The position numbers and the translations under genes are program-made. Shown here one piece after another: positions 37,597 through 47,912 of a stretch of 64,000 bases of DNA (positions are counted from its first letter, which is position 1; each line of letters starts with the position of its first letter). The notes beneath the pieces are model-generated. The model saw only the letters and a list, made by a program, of their open reading frames with translations. It was not told where the DNA came from and made no database searches. The stretch is from contig CANCJJ010000007.1 in assembly GCA_947378305.1 (NCBI GenBank), positions 48,620 to 112,619 on the forward strand, in the 5' to 3' direction. This DNA is from Phenylobacterium aquaticum. GTDB taxonomy: Bacteria > Pseudomonadota > Alphaproteobacteria > Caulobacterales > Caulobacteraceae.

Positions 37597-38640
37597 ATGG
37601 CGGGACTGGATCGGCGGGGCCTGGGGCTTGGGATTCTGGGATTGGGCTTGGCCGCGGGACTTCCGCGATCGGCCTGGGCTGGTGCCGCCGTTGCGGCCGA
37701 CCCCTTTGCCATGGTGGATCCCGACCTGCTGGCCATGGCCAAGATGCTGCCGCACAATGTCATCGGACCAGATACCCTGGCGACCCTGAGGGCGCGACCT
37801 GCGGGCGTGGCGCGGCCGGCCCCGGCCCCCCAGGCCCAGTTGAAGACCATTCCCGGCCCGGCAGGGGCTCCGGATGTGCGACTGGTCCTGTTTGATGGCA
37901 CGCGCGGACAGAAGGGGCGTCCGGCCTATCTGCACATGCACGGCGGTGGATTTGTCATTGGCCGGGTGGCCAGCAATCCGGCGAACTTGCAGGAGATTGC
38001 CGAGGCCTGTCAGGCCCTGGTGGTGTCGGTGGACTACCGGCAGGCCCCAGAGACGGTTTTCCCCGGGGCCCTTGAGGACAATTATGCCGCCCTGAAATGG
38101 CTGGTCGCCCAGGCTGGTAATCTGGGCATTGATCCGGCCCGTATTGCCATTGGCGGGGAGAGTGCGGGCGGCGGACATGCGGCCATGCTGGCCATTGCTG
38201 CCCGGGACCGGGGGGAGGTCAAGCTGGCCTTCCAGTTGCTGATCTATCCCATGCTGGACGACCGAACGGGCTCGACCCTAACCCCGCCGCCCCATGTGGG
38301 CCATTTCCTCTGGCAGGCGGACTCCAACCGCTATGGCTGGGCCTCTCTGCTGGGCCAGGCCCCGGGATTGGCCAAGACCCCCAAGGGAGCCGTCCCGGCG
38401 CGACTGGCGGATGTTTCCGGTCTGGCTCCCGCCTTTATCGGCGTTGGCGGGCTCGACCTGTTTGCCGATGAGGACGTGGCCTATGCACGCAGGCTGATGG
38501 CTGCCGGAGTGCCGACGGAGCTGTTGGTGGTGCCTGGAGCCTATCATGGCTTTGACGGGCTTGTGCCCAATGCGCCGGTTTCCCTGCGGTTCAAGGCCGA
38601 GGCCCTGGCCGCCCTGAAGCGGGGTCTGGGGGTTAGCTAG
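37597..38640 (+). CDS. alpha/beta hydrolase (HSL family), Tat-exported
   Basis: A 347-residue esterase/lipase of the hormone-sensitive-lipase family. The oxyanion motif is HGGG (115-118), the nucleophile Ser189 is in GESAGG, the Asp is in GGLDLFADED and the His in GAYHGFDG. The N-terminus carries a twin-arginine-like signal (LDRRGLGLGILGLGLAAG...AWA), so it is probably exported folded. The ATG at 37597 has GGAGG six bases upstream. The substrate is unknown. Confidence 0.88.
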   Translation: MAGLDRRGLGLGILGLGLAAGLPRSAWAGAAVAADPFAMVDPDLLAMAKMLPHNVIGPDTLATLRARPAGVARPAPAPQAQLKTIPGPAGAPDVRLVLFDGTRGQKGRPAYLHMHGGGFVIGRVASNPANLQEIAEACQALVVSVDYRQAPETVFPGALEDNYAALKWLVAQAGNLGIDPARIAIGGESAGGGHAAMLAIAARDRGEVKLAFQLLIYPMLDDRTGSTLTPPPHVGHFLWQADSNRYGWASLLGQAPGLAKTPKGAVPARLADVSGLAPAFIGVGGLDLFADEDVAYARRLMAAGVPTELLVVPGAYHGFDGLVPNAPVSLRFKAEALAALKRGLGVS

Positions 38641-38649
38641 GCGCTGCGG

Positions 38650-39348
38650 TCAGCCGGCTGCCACGAACTTGTCTGGCCTCAGGCCCTTGACCCCCTGATA
38701 AAAGCTCTGGATCACGGGCAGGTCGGTTTCATAGTCGCCCGTAGGGGTGATGACAGCGGCGAAGCTGAAGGTCTTGGTGCCGAAATCCGGGACGGCGAGC
38801 AGCAGGGGCACGCCCGCCTGGGCAGCGATATTATAGAAGCCGGTCTTCCAGACCGGAGTCAGGCTACGGGTGCCCTCCGGCGGGACCAGCAGGATGAGCC
38901 GGTCTCGGCTGGCAAAGGCCTCGACCATGGCATCGACGACACCATGGGCGGCGGACCGGTCAATCGGCACGCAGCCTGCGGCCCTGACAACCCAGCCGAA
39001 GGGGCCTGCAGTGAGGCTTTTCTTGCCCATCCAGCTCAGCCGGACGCGATATCTGGCCGCGACGGCAAACATGTAGAGGCCGTCCCAGTTCGAGGTATGG
39101 GGGGCTGCCACCAAAACGGCCTTGTCGAGGTCAGGCCAGTCGCCCTGAATTTTCCAGCCCATGAGTTTCAGAAAGGTCGCGCCGAGCCAATGGGCGATTT
39201 CCGCCCCCAGACCTGTATAGGGTCCCGGACGGGCGGTGGCCGGATCCAGTCGCAGGACATGCGGCTGGGACCCTGCGGATTTATGCTTAAACACGCGTTT
39301 TCCAATCACCTTATGCCAGAACGGCACGGGGCGAATCCCCACTTCCAT
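38650..39348 (-). CDS. lysophospholipid acyltransferase family protein
   Basis: A 232-residue PlsC-type acyltransferase. The catalytic motif is HTSNWD (84-89) and the substrate motif PEGTR (157-161). A hydrophobic segment IAHWLGATFLKLMGW suggests membrane association. The HTSNWD form is typical of a subfamily often annotated as 1-acyl-sn-glycerol-3-phosphate acyltransferase-like, whose true substrate is unclear. It is convergent with the esterase. Confidence 0.82.
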   Translation of the reverse strand: MEVGIRPVPFWHKVIGKRVFKHKSAGSQPHVLRLDPATARPGPYTGLGAEIAHWLGATFLKLMGWKIQGDWPDLDKAVLVAAPHTSNWDGLYMFAVAARYRVRLSWMGKKSLTAGPFGWVVRAAGCVPIDRSAAHGVVDAMVEAFASRDRLILLVPPEGTRSLTPVWKTGFYNIAAQAGVPLLLAVPDFGTKTFSFAAVITPTGDYETDLPVIQSFYQGVKGLRPDKFVAAG

Positions 39349-39403
39349 CCCTAGATCAAGTCCCGACAGGTGGGAACCGGTTATCCGTGGCGAGCGTGGG
39401 AGG

Positions 39404-42400
39404 TCAGTAGCTCTGGAGCGGGCGGACCTCTAGCGGACCGTGGGCGGTTTCGCTGATGGCCTGGGCCGCCGCCAAGGCACCCGCCGAGGTGGTGAAATAG
39501 GGGATTTTCATCATGAGGGCCGTGCGGCGGATCTCATAACTGTCGGCCAGGGACTGTTTGCCCTCGGTCGTATTGAAGACCAGCTGGACCTCGCCATTTT
39601 TCATGACATCGACAATGTGGGGACGGCCTTCGAGGACCTTCTTCACCAGTTCGACCTTCAGGCCTTCGGCCTTGAGACAGGCCGCGGTGCCCGCTGTAGC
39701 CAGGACCCGGAAGCCCTGGGCCAGAAGCAGGCGGACGGGTTCGACAATCCAGGGCTTGTCGGATTCCTTGACCGAGACAAAGGCTGTGCCCGTGGCAGGC
39801 AAGACAGTGCCGCCGCCGAGCTGGGCCTTGGCAAAGGCGCGGGCAAAGGCCGGAGCCAGCCCCTCGCCCTCGCGTCGCCAGTCCAGCCCCATGACTTCGC
39901 CGGTTGAGCGCATTTCCGGGCCGAGAATGGTGTCGACCCCGGCAAAGCGGGCAAAGGGGAAGACGGCTTCCTTGACCGCTATGTGGTCATAGATTTTTTC
40001 CGTCAGGCCAAAGCTGGCCAGACTTTCCCCGGCCATGATCTTGGCCGCAATGGCCGCCAGGGGCTGACCGATGGTCTTGGCGACAAAGGGCACAGTGCGG
40101 CTGGCCCGGGGATTGACCTCCAGGACGAAGATGCGCGGCGCATCGGAATGGGGTTCTTCAATGGCGAACTGGACATTCATCAGGCCCCGAACATTCAGGG
40201 CAAAGGCCATGGCCTCGGTCTGACGCTTCATCTCGGCGATGGTTTCCGGACGCAGGGAGAAGGGGGGCAGGGAACAGGCAGAGTCGCCCGAATGAACTCC
40301 GGCTTCCTCAATGTGCTCCATGACTCCCGCAACGAAGACGGTTTCGCCATCGCAGAGGGCATCCACATCAACCTCGGTGGCCCGGGACAGGTACTGGTCG
40401 ATCAGGACCGGGCTGTCGCCGGAAACCTGGACGGCTGTGGTGATATAGCGTTCGAGCTGCTCGTCATCGCGGACGATTTCCATGCCTCGGCCGCCGAGAA
40501 CATAGGATGGGCGAATAACGACGGGATAGCCGACGCTGTGGGCACCGGCGAAGGCCTCATCCCGGCTGCGGGCCAGGGCATTGACCGGCTGGGCAATGTT
40601 TAACCGGTGCAGGAGTTGCTGGAACCGCTCGCGGTCCTCGGCCAGGTCGATGGCGTCGGGGCTGGTGCCGAGAATGGGGATTCCCGCATCTTCCAGCGGC
40701 TGGGCCAGCTTGAGGGGGGTTTGGCCGCCGAACTGGACAATGACGCCCAGGAGGGTGCCCTTGGACTGCTCAACGGCGATCAGCTCCAGCACATCTTCGG
40801 CCGTGAGGGGCTCGAAATAAAGACGGTCGGAGGTGTCATAGTCGGTTGAAACGGTCTCAGGGTTGCAATTGACCATGATCGACTCCACCCCGATGTCGGC
40901 CAGGGCGAAGGCGGCGTGGCAGCAGCAATAGTCAAACTCGATCCCCTGACCGATCCGGTTGGGACCACCACCCAGGATGATGGCCTTGCGCCGGTTGGTG
41001 GGTTCGCTCTCGCACTCCGGCTCCTGGCCCAGGGACCCGGTTTCATAGGTCGAGTACATGTAGGGCGTATCGGCGCGGAATTCGCCGGCACAGGTATCAA
41101 TGCGCTTGAAAACCGGACGGACGCCAAGGGCCTGACGGCTGGCACGAACATCGGCTTCGGTGCGGCGAGTCAGGGTGGCCAGACGGGCATCAGAAAAGCC
41201 CTGGGCCTTGATGGCCCTGAAGTCCTGGGCCGAGGTCGGCAGGCCTCCCGCGCGGATCAGGCCCTCCTCGCGCACCAGGTCCTGAAGCTGGCGCAGAAAC
41301 CAGGGCTCGTAGGCACAGGCGGCATTGACCTCCTCGACGGTCAGGCCGTGACGGAAGGCCTGGGCAATGACGCGCAGCCGGTCGGGGGTCGGATTGCCCA
41401 GGGCCCGGACAATGGCGGCATGGCCGGTCTCGGGATCTGCAGATCCAACGATCTCGACCTCGTCCAGCCCGGTCAGACCGGTTTCGAGGCCGCGCAGGGC
41501 CTTTTGCAGGCTTTCCTTGAAGGTCCGGCCAATGGCCATGACCTCGCCAACCGACTTCATGGAGGTGGTCAGGTAGGGCTCCGAGCCCGGGTATTTCTCG
41601 AAGGCAAAGCGCGGGATCTTGGTGACGACATAGTCGATGGACGGCTCAAAGGCGGCGGGTGTCGCCCCGGTGATGTCGTTCATCAGTTCGTCCAGGGTGT
41701 AGCCCACGGCCAGTCGTGCGGCGACCTTGGCAATGGGAAAGCCGGTGGCCTTGGACGCCAGGGCCGAGGAGCGGGACACCCGGGGGTTCATCTCGATGAC
41801 GACCATGCGGCCATCTGCGGGATTGACCGCAAACTGCACGTTCGATCCCCCCGTCTCGACACCGATTTCGCGCAGCACGGCAATCGAGGCCGCGCGCATG
41901 ATCTGGTATTCCTTGTCCGTCAGGGTCATAGCCGGGGCAACGGTGATGGAGTCCCCGGTATGGACGCCCATGGGATCGATGTTTTCGATCGAACAGACGA
42001 TGATGCAATTGTCCGCCTTGTCGCGGACGACCTCCATCTCGTATTCCTTCCAGCCCAGGACGCTTTCTTCGATCAGCACCTCGGTGGTGGGCGACAGGTC
42101 GAGGCCACGCTCGACGATTTCGCGGAACTCTTCCAGATTATAGGCAATGCCCCCGCCGGTCCCGGCCAGGGTGAAGGAGGGGCGCACAATGGCCGGCAGG
42201 CCGACGAAGGTCAGACCCTCCAGGGCCTCGTCCATGGTGTGGGCCGCCTTGGACTTGGGGCTCTCGAGACCCAGCTTGTCCATGGCATTGCGGAACTTCT
42301 GGCGATCTTCGGCCTTGTCGATGACTTCGGCCTTGGCCCCGATCATTTCGACGCCGTAGCGGGCCAGGGCTCCGGAGGCTTCGAGGGCCAGGGCGGTATT

Positions 42401-42688
42401 GAGGGCTGTCTGGCCCCCCATTGTGGGCAGGAGGGCGTCCGGCCGCTCCAGGGCAATGATCTTTTCAACCATTTCCGGGGTGATGGGCTCGATATAGGTC
42501 GCATCCGCCACGTCCGGATCGGTCATGATGGTGGCGGGGTTCGAATTGACCAGAATAATCCGATACCCTTCGGCGCGAAGGGCCTTGCAGGCCTGCACAC
42601 CGGAGTAGTCGAATTCGCAGGCCTGGCCGATGACGATCGGGCCAGCGCCTATGATCAGGATCGAGGAGATGTCTGTGCGTTTCGGCAT
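39404..42688 (-). CDS. carB: carbamoyl-phosphate synthase large subunit
   Basis: A 1094-residue CarB with two homologous ATP-grasp halves. The N-terminus is [37 protein letters not shown]. The second half opens with [27 protein letters not shown] (about 560). The C-terminal domain has [33 protein letters not shown], the allosteric MGS-like fold. It makes carbamoyl phosphate for arginine and pyrimidine synthesis. The ATG at 42688 follows a purine-rich stretch; an upstream in-frame extension is not family sequence. It is separated from carA by a cold-shock gene. Confidence 0.97.
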   Translation of the reverse strand: MPKRTDISSILIIGAGPIVIGQACEFDYSGVQACKALRAEGYRIILVNSNPATIMTDPDVADATYIEPITPEMVEKIIALERPDALLPTMGGQTALNTALALEASGALARYGVEMIGAKAEVIDKAEDRQKFRNAMDKLGLESPKSKAAHTMDEALEGLTFVGLPAIVRPSFTLAGTGGGIAYNLEEFREIVERGLDLSPTTEVLIEESVLGWKEYEMEVVRDKADNCIIVCSIENIDPMGVHTGDSITVAPAMTLTDKEYQIMRAASIAVLREIGVETGGSNVQFAVNPADGRMVVIEMNPRVSRSSALASKATGFPIAKVAARLAVGYTLDELMNDITGATPAAFEPSIDYVVTKIPRFAFEKYPGSEPYLTTSMKSVGEVMAIGRTFKESLQKALRGLETGLTGLDEVEIVGSADPETGHAAIVRALGNPTPDRLRVIAQAFRHGLTVEEVNAACAYEPWFLRQLQDLVREEGLIRAGGLPTSAQDFRAIKAQGFSDARLATLTRRTEADVRASRQALGVRPVFKRIDTCAGEFRADTPYMYSTYETGSLGQEPECESEPTNRRKAIILGGGPNRIGQGIEFDYCCCHAAFALADIGVESIMVNCNPETVSTDYDTSDRLYFEPLTAEDVLELIAVEQSKGTLLGVIVQFGGQTPLKLAQPLEDAGIPILGTSPDAIDLAEDRERFQQLLHRLNIAQPVNALARSRDEAFAGAHSVGYPVVIRPSYVLGGRGMEIVRDDEQLERYITTAVQVSGDSPVLIDQYLSRATEVDVDALCDGETVFVAGVMEHIEEAGVHSGDSACSLPPFSLRPETIAEMKRQTEAMAFALNVRGLMNVQFAIEEPHSDAPRIFVLEVNPRASRTVPFVAKTIGQPLAAIAAKIMAGESLASFGLTEKIYDHIAVKEAVFPFARFAGVDTILGPEMRSTGEVMGLDWRREGEGLAPAFARAFAKAQLGGGTVLPATGTAFVSVKESDKPWIVEPVRLLLAQGFRVLATAGTAACLKAEGLKVELVKKVLEGRPHIVDVMKNGEVQLVFNTTEGKQSLADSYEIRRTALMMKIPYFTTSAGALAAAQAISETAHGPLEVRPLQSY

Positions 42689-42875
42689 GGATCCTGTCGC
42701 GCGCAAGGACGTCGCGCAAGAGGATGCGCGAGCGCCGGGCAAGTTGTGGGCTAAGCCGCCGGTTTAGAGAGGGAGTCGGACCGGCGCAAGCATGGAGGTC
42801 AATCCTGAGGCAGAAAGGTCTGGAAAACTTCCCCTTCGCAAAGAGGCGGCACATCGCGGCCGAGGCCCCAGAATA

Positions 42876-42906
42876 AAAAAATGGGCCGGTGTTGCCACCG
42901 ACCCAT
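42876..42906 (-). terminator. rho-independent terminator of cspA
   Basis: Read on the minus strand, ATGGGTCGGTG and CACCGGCCCAT form an 11-base stem (one G-U) with a GCAA tetraloop, followed by seven T residues. It lies 38 bases after the cspA stop and should separate cspA from carB. Confidence 0.88.
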
Positions 42907-42944
42907 CTGGTATTTCACCCCGGGACAGTGCCCGGAAGGTGCGA

Positions 42945-43151
42945 CTAGACCTGCAGGTTGCCTGCAGACATCTTGCCGCTCCGCTTGTCGCGCTCAAGCT
43001 CGTAGGTAACTTTTTGGCCTTCGTTCAGCGAACGAAGTCCGGCGCGTTCCACGGCCGAAATATGAACGAAGACGTCTGCGCCGCCTTCGTCAGGTTGGAT
43101 AAAGCCGTAGCCCTTGGTCCCATTGAACCACTTCACGGTGCCGGTAGACAT
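42945..43151 (-). CDS. cspA: cold-shock domain protein
   Basis: A 68-residue CspA-family RNA chaperone. RNP1 is KGYGFI and RNP2 is VFVHI, with the N-terminal [39 protein letters not shown]. The ATG at 43151 matches the family start. It has its own strong terminator and sits between carA and carB in the same direction. The 280-base spacer from carA (43152-43431) is long enough for a cold-responsive 5' UTR, but no definite element was recognised. Confidence 0.93.
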   Translation of the reverse strand: MSTGTVKWFNGTKGYGFIQPDEGGADVFVHISAVERAGLRSLNEGQKVTYELERDKRSGKMSAGNLQV

Positions 43152-43431
43152 AGTGGTATTCGTCCTTGGATAGATATTCCCCAAACGTCCAAGTCCGGCC
43201 GAAGGGGATCAAATGTCGAAGGGGATCGGGAGCAGGTCCGCTGCATCAAGAAGAAGCGTCGAAAATCAGCCGAACCTACGAGTTTGACAATTTAACATGG
43301 CTCAAACCTCTGGCAAAGGCAAGCCAGAGAATCACGACCCTCCAGGACCCCAAGTCAAGGCTCTGAATCCTGCGATATTCGATAGCCACCCGAGAGCCCT
43401 TTCCCCGTCGTCGGAGCAGGCTACAGGGCGA

Positions 43432-44589
43432 TCAACTGGCCATCAGGCCGGCAAATCGCTCGAACAGGTAGAGGGAATCCGTGGGCCCGGGTGAGGCCTC
43501 GGGGTGGTGCTGGACAGAGAATACAGGCTTACCTGCCAGGGCGATCCCGGCATTGGTGCCGTCGAAAAGCGAGATGTGGGTCTGCTGCACATCGGCGGGC
43601 AGGCTGGTGCCGTCGACTGCGAAGCCATGGTTCATGGACACGATTTCCACCTTGCCGGTGGTCAGGTCCTTGACCGGGTGATTGGCACCATGATGCCCCT
43701 GATCCATCTTCACCGTGCGCGCGCCGAGCGCCAGGGCCAGCATCTGATGGCCAAGGCAGATACCGAAGACGGGCAGGCCGCTGGCGACGAGTTTACGGAT
43801 CTCCGGGACTGCATAGACGCCGGTGGCTTCCGGATCGCCAGGGCCATTGGACAGCAAGACACCGTCGGGACTGAGGGCCAGAACCGCGTCCGCCGAGGTG
43901 CTGGCGGGTACCACGTGAACCTCCGCGCCGATTGAAACCAGGGCGCGTAGAATGTTGCGCTTGACCCCGAAATCCATGACCACAACCTTGAACCGGGTCG
44001 CGGGCGGTTTGGCGTAGCCCTCGGGCCAGTCATAGAGGCCCTCGCCGAAGACAAAGCTTTGTGTGCAGGTCGCTTCCTGGGCCAGATCCAGTCCGACAAG
44101 GCCGGTCCAATCGGCGGCCTGACGCCGAAGGGCCTCAAGATCAAATTGACCTTCCGGGGCGTGGGCAATGACCCCATGAGGCATGCCCTGCTCGCGAATT
44201 CGGCGGGTCAGGGCACGGGTGTCGAGTCCCGACAGGCCGATCACGCCCCGCCGCTTCATCCAGGTGTCGAGGTCGGAACTGGCCCGCCAGTTGGCCGGTG
44301 AGGTCGGCTGGTCGCGGAAGATCGCGCCCCGGGCTGCCGTCGTGGCATCCCCCGAGACCTGTTCGAGGTCTTCGACATTGGTGCCGACATTGCCAATGTG
44401 CGGAAAGGTAAAGGCGATCAACTGGGCCATGTAGGACGGATCGGTCAGGATTTCCTGATAGCCGGTCATGGCGGTATTAAAGCAAACCTCGCCCACTGCG
44501 GAGCCCGTCGCGCCGCAGCCAAGTCCCTGCAGGACGGTGCCATCGGCCAGGACCAGCACACCGGTAACGCCAGGCAGCAACTCGCTCAT
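43432..44589 (-). CDS. carA: carbamoyl-phosphate synthase small subunit
   Basis: A 385-residue glutaminase subunit that supplies ammonia to CarB. The class I amidotransferase nucleophile is in [18 protein letters not shown] (Cys about residue 275) and the His-Glu pair in [12 protein letters not shown]. The N-terminal CarA domain has [41 protein letters not shown]. It is divergent from the DUF1330 gene. Its natural partner carB lies 744 bases downstream, beyond cspA. Confidence 0.96.
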   Translation of the reverse strand: MSELLPGVTGVLVLADGTVLQGLGCGATGSAVGEVCFNTAMTGYQEILTDPSYMAQLIAFTFPHIGNVGTNVEDLEQVSGDATTAARGAIFRDQPTSPANWRASSDLDTWMKRRGVIGLSGLDTRALTRRIREQGMPHGVIAHAPEGQFDLEALRRQAADWTGLVGLDLAQEATCTQSFVFGEGLYDWPEGYAKPPATRFKVVVMDFGVKRNILRALVSIGAEVHVVPASTSADAVLALSPDGVLLSNGPGDPEATGVYAVPEIRKLVASGLPVFGICLGHQMLALALGARTVKMDQGHHGANHPVKDLTTGKVEIVSMNHGFAVDGTSLPADVQQTHISLFDGTNAGIALAGKPVFSVQHHPEASPGPTDSLYLFERFAGLMAS

Positions 44590-44742
44590 GGTGTGCAGAC
44601 TCCTCAGGACAGGCGGTAGGGGCTCACAAAAAGGCGGGCCAGGATAGCTCCCGCCCGCCCGTTCAAACCTTTGGGGTTAGGTAATGTCTTGCGCGGGGCC
44701 GGTCAATGCGGCGTGATGCGCGCTGTCTAACAGGAGGTCATC

Positions 44743-45183
44743 ATGCCGGACGCCATCTACATCGATCCCGACCGGGAAGGCTGGGCAGTTTTCAAGTCCC
44801 TGCCCCGGGACCAGCCGATCAACATGCTGAATCTGATCCGGCTGCGGGAACGCGCGGCCTATCCGGTTGGTCACGCCGATCATGGGGCATCCATCAGCGG
44901 ACGCGAGGCCTATCGCGCCTATGGCCGAACGACCGCCCACATCTTCAAGCGGGTCGGGGGGCGACAAATCTGGGTGGGCGCGCCACAGGTCATGGTGACG
45001 GGCCCGCAGGACGAACGGTGGGACATTGCCTTCATCGCGGAATATCCCAGCACCCAGGCCTTTATCGACATGGTCCGGGACCCGGAATATCAGGAATTGG
45101 TCAAGCACCGGACGGCGGGTGTGGTCGAATCCCGCCTGATCTGTCACTGGCCCGTGGACCCGGGCGAGGGTTTCGGGGAGTAG
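44743..45183 (+). CDS. DUF1330 domain protein
   Basis: A 146-residue dimeric alpha/beta-barrel-like protein of the DUF1330 family. NMLNLIRLRERAAYP begins the core, followed by GREAYRAYGRTTAHIFKRVGGRQIWVG and WDIAFIAEYPSTQAFIDMVRDPEYQELVKHRTAGVVESRLI. The function of the family is unknown. An AGGAGG precedes the ATG. It lies 18 bases ahead of the HAD gene, so they form a pair. Confidence 0.8.
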   Translation: MPDAIYIDPDREGWAVFKSLPRDQPINMLNLIRLRERAAYPVGHADHGASISGREAYRAYGRTTAHIFKRVGGRQIWVGAPQVMVTGPQDERWDIAFIAEYPSTQAFIDMVRDPEYQELVKHRTAGVVESRLICHWPVDPGEGFGE

Positions 45184-45201
45184 CCAGTCAAGGGCTGACG
45201 G

Positions 45202-45918
45202 ATGACCATTACCACCATTGGCCTCGATGCCGACGATACCCTCTGGCACAATGAGACCCTGTTCCGACTGACCCAGGACCGATTTTTCAGCCTTCTTGCG
45301 GATCAGGTGGAGCCAGGTGTGACGGCAGCGCGCCTGGCCGAGGTGGAGCAGCGCAATCTGCGGCTCTATGGCTACGGGGTGAAGGTCTTTACCCTGTCCA
45401 TGATCGAAACGGCCATGGAGCTAACGGCCGGTCGAGTTGACACCTCAGTGATCCGGGAAATCCTGGCCGCAGGGCGAGACATGCTGGCCGAGCCCGTCGA
45501 GCCCCTGCCGGGCGTCGAAGCCACACTGGCGCGTTTGTCTGAAACCCATCGTCTGGTTTTGATCACCAAGGGCGACTTGCTGCACCAGGAAGAAAAGCTC
45601 GCCGCCTCCGGTTTGGGCGATCTGTTCGTGGCCGTCGAAATCGTCAGCGAAAAGCGGGCCGAGACCTATGCCCGGGTCTTTGACCGGCACGGGACCGGGG
45701 CGGATCAGGCCCTCATGTGCGGCAATTCAATGCGGTCTGACATCTTGCCCGCCCTGGAGGCCGGAGCCTGGGCGGCGCACGTGCCCTATCCCTTGACCTG
45801 GGCCCACGAGGAGGCCGAGGCTCCGGTGGGGCACCCCCGTTTTGGCGAACTCGCGAACATATCCCAGCTGCCAGACTGGATTTCCCGACAGATGACCTCA
45901 CAGAAGGACTCGGCCTGA
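45202..45918 (+). CDS. HAD-family hydrolase
   Basis: A 238-residue haloacid-dehalogenase-superfamily phosphatase. Motif I is GLDADDTLWHNE (Asp9, Asp11), motif II is LVLITKGD (Thr) and motif III/IV are EKRAETYARVF (Lys) and ALMCGNSMRSDILPALEAG. The cap is of the helical C1 type. The substrate is not predictable. It ends 26 bases before dnaG and may be part of the dnaG-rpoD transcript. Confidence 0.87.
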   Translation: MTITTIGLDADDTLWHNETLFRLTQDRFFSLLADQVEPGVTAARLAEVEQRNLRLYGYGVKVFTLSMIETAMELTAGRVDTSVIREILAAGRDMLAEPVEPLPGVEATLARLSETHRLVLITKGDLLHQEEKLAASGLGDLFVAVEIVSEKRAETYARVFDRHGTGADQALMCGNSMRSDILPALEAGAWAAHVPYPLTWAHEEAEAPVGHPRFGELANISQLPDWISRQMTSQKDSA

Positions 45919-45944
45919 GCGTCAGGAAGGCTTAGTCTAGACCT

Positions 45945-47822
45945 GTGCGTTTCGATGAACGGTTCCTTGATGAGATAAAATCGCGCCTTCGCCCCTCCGA
46001 CGTGATCGGGCGGACCGTGAAGTTGCAGAAGCGTGGGCGGGAGTTTGTCGGCCTGTCGCCCTTCACCAAGGAAAAGACCCCGTCCTTCTATGTGAATGAC
46101 GACAAGGGGCAATTCTTTGATTTTTCCTCGGGCAAGACCGGGGACCTGATCTCCTTTCTGCAAGAAACCGAGCGCCTGTCCTTTACCGAGGCCGTAGAGC
46201 GTTTGGCGGCTGAGGCCGGGCTCTCCCTGCCGGAACAGGACCCCAGGGCCGCAGAGACGGAAAAGAAGCGTCAGGGTCTGTCGGAATGGCTGGACCTCGC
46301 GGCGAAATGGTTTGAAGCCGAACTCCGGCGGCCTTCCGGGCAGGCGGCCCGGGCCTATCTTGAACAGCGCGGATTGCCGGACTCCGACTGGGCACGGTTT
46401 CGTATCGGCTTTGCGCCCGACGGCCGTACCCGGCTCAAGGACTATCTGATTGCCCAGGGGGCTCGGCCCGCAGAGCTGATTGAGGCTGGCCTGTTGATCG
46501 AGCCCGAGGGCGGTGGTGCGCCCTATGATCGCTTCCGGGATCGGATCATCTTTCCCATTACCGACGGTCGCGGACGAACCCTGTCCTTCGGCGGGCGGGC
46601 CATGGACCCCCAGGCCCGGGCAAAATACCTGAATGGCCCGGAAAGCCCGCTGTTTCACAAGGGGAGTACCCTCTACGGGTTGGCAGAGGCGCGAAAGATC
46701 CTGGCCGCTGCCCCTGCCAATGAGCGCCCACCCCTTGTGGTGGTTGAGGGCTATATGGACGTGATCGCCTGTGCGCGGGCTGGCGTGGCGGCAGTGGCCC
46801 CCTTGGGGACGGCCCTGACCGAGGAGCAGATGGAATTGCTTTGGCGCTTCCACCCCGAGCCCACCCTCTGTTTTGACGGGGACCGTGCCGGCCAGCAAGC
46901 CGCCTTTCGCGCCATGGACCGTGCCTTGCCGCTGCTGAAGCCCGGTCGGAGTTTCGGGTTCGGCCGGGTGACCGGGGGAAAGGACGCCGATGATGTCCTG
47001 CGCGAGCAGGGGGCGGCAGCCCTTCGGACCCAGATGTCTCAGGCGGTCGGCTTTGCGGAAACCCTGTTTCGGCGGGAACACGACCTGGAGGTCCTGGATA
47101 CGCCCGAGCGGCGGGCCGGGTTTAAGGCCAGGCTGCGACAGGCTGCTGCCAGCATTGCGGATCGTGACCTGCAACAGGCCTATCGCGAGGACCTGCTCCA
47201 GCGGTTTGATGCCCTTAACCGTCCGCAAAGGCAGGATGGGGCCGCCCCGGGCCCGGCCTGGACGCGGGGGCGGACGGGCCGGTTCGGCGGAAAATTCCGG
47301 GAATGGGTTGATCCGGCACCCACTGTCCTGGGGCGCTCTGCAGCCGAGAAACTGGCCCGTGGCCTCGATCTGGTCCCTGCTGCCCTGATCAAATATGCGC
47401 TCATGGACCCAGGGGTTTTGGACGGCCATCTGGAAGACAGCCTGATCGCCCGGGGGCTTGGCGATGAGGCGCTTGTGGATTTGGTCAGGGAAATCATTCG
47501 ACTGCGTTTGGAAGCTGAACACCTTGACTCTGCCGGGCTCGCACGCCATCTGGCAAGTTGTGGGTTTAGCGACCTTCTGAAAGACATCGACCGGGCCGCA
47601 GCGATATCGGGCGCGCCCATCCTGAAATCGGATGTCTCCCTCGAAGGTGCCAGGTCACAGTGGTCGCAAGCTTTCGACAGCCTTTCCAGGCTGGCGGCGC
47701 TCGACGAGGCTATAGCGACCGCCAAGGGTAACCTAGGCGAACGATCTGCTATGGAAGCCTTCGAGCACCTGAAAGGCGAGCGGGATGCACTGCGGCGCAC
47801 GATCAGAGATTGGAACGAATAG
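45945..47822 (+). CDS. dnaG: DNA primase with degenerate zinc-binding domain
   Basis: A 625-residue primase starting at GTG 45945. The N-terminal CHC2-type domain keeps the fold sequence (GLSPFTKEKTPSFYVN, FFDFSSGKTGDLISFLQ). However, all four zinc ligands are replaced: Ser38, Thr41, Asp59 and Ser62 stand where E. coli has Cys, His, Cys, Cys. The catalytic TOPRIM core is intact (VVVEGYMDVIACARAGV, LCFDGDRAGQQAA, GGKDADDVL). A C-terminal helicase-binding region follows. Loss of the ligands appears to be a lineage trait rather than damage. It is followed by rpoD. Confidence 0.95.
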   Translation: MRFDERFLDEIKSRLRPSDVIGRTVKLQKRGREFVGLSPFTKEKTPSFYVNDDKGQFFDFSSGKTGDLISFLQETERLSFTEAVERLAAEAGLSLPEQDPRAAETEKKRQGLSEWLDLAAKWFEAELRRPSGQAARAYLEQRGLPDSDWARFRIGFAPDGRTRLKDYLIAQGARPAELIEAGLLIEPEGGGAPYDRFRDRIIFPITDGRGRTLSFGGRAMDPQARAKYLNGPESPLFHKGSTLYGLAEARKILAAAPANERPPLVVVEGYMDVIACARAGVAAVAPLGTALTEEQMELLWRFHPEPTLCFDGDRAGQQAAFRAMDRALPLLKPGRSFGFGRVTGGKDADDVLREQGAAALRTQMSQAVGFAETLFRREHDLEVLDTPERRAGFKARLRQAAASIADRDLQQAYREDLLQRFDALNRPQRQDGAAPGPAWTRGRTGRFGGKFREWVDPAPTVLGRSAAEKLARGLDLVPAALIKYALMDPGVLDGHLEDSLIARGLGDEALVDLVREIIRLRLEAEHLDSAGLARHLASCGFSDLLKDIDRAAAISGAPILKSDVSLEGARSQWSQAFDSLSRLAALDEAIATAKGNLGERSAMEAFEHLKGERDALRRTIRDWNE

Positions 47823-47912
47823 GGCGGGTATCGAGCTTTTCAGGCTCGGTGGCCATTGAACATTATGCGGCAGATTCCTTTGGGGGGATCTGGTCCGGAG
47901 TCGGAGACAGAC

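Noticed and set aside
40916..42754. Long open frame antisense to carB
   Set aside because: It arises from codon bias of carB; its Gly/His/Asp-rich translation matches no known protein, and carB is intact on the other strand.
45945..46180. dnaG as a damaged gene because zinc ligands are missing
   Set aside because: The reading frame is full length, the domain is otherwise conserved and the TOPRIM motifs are intact; this is a variant, not a pseudogene.
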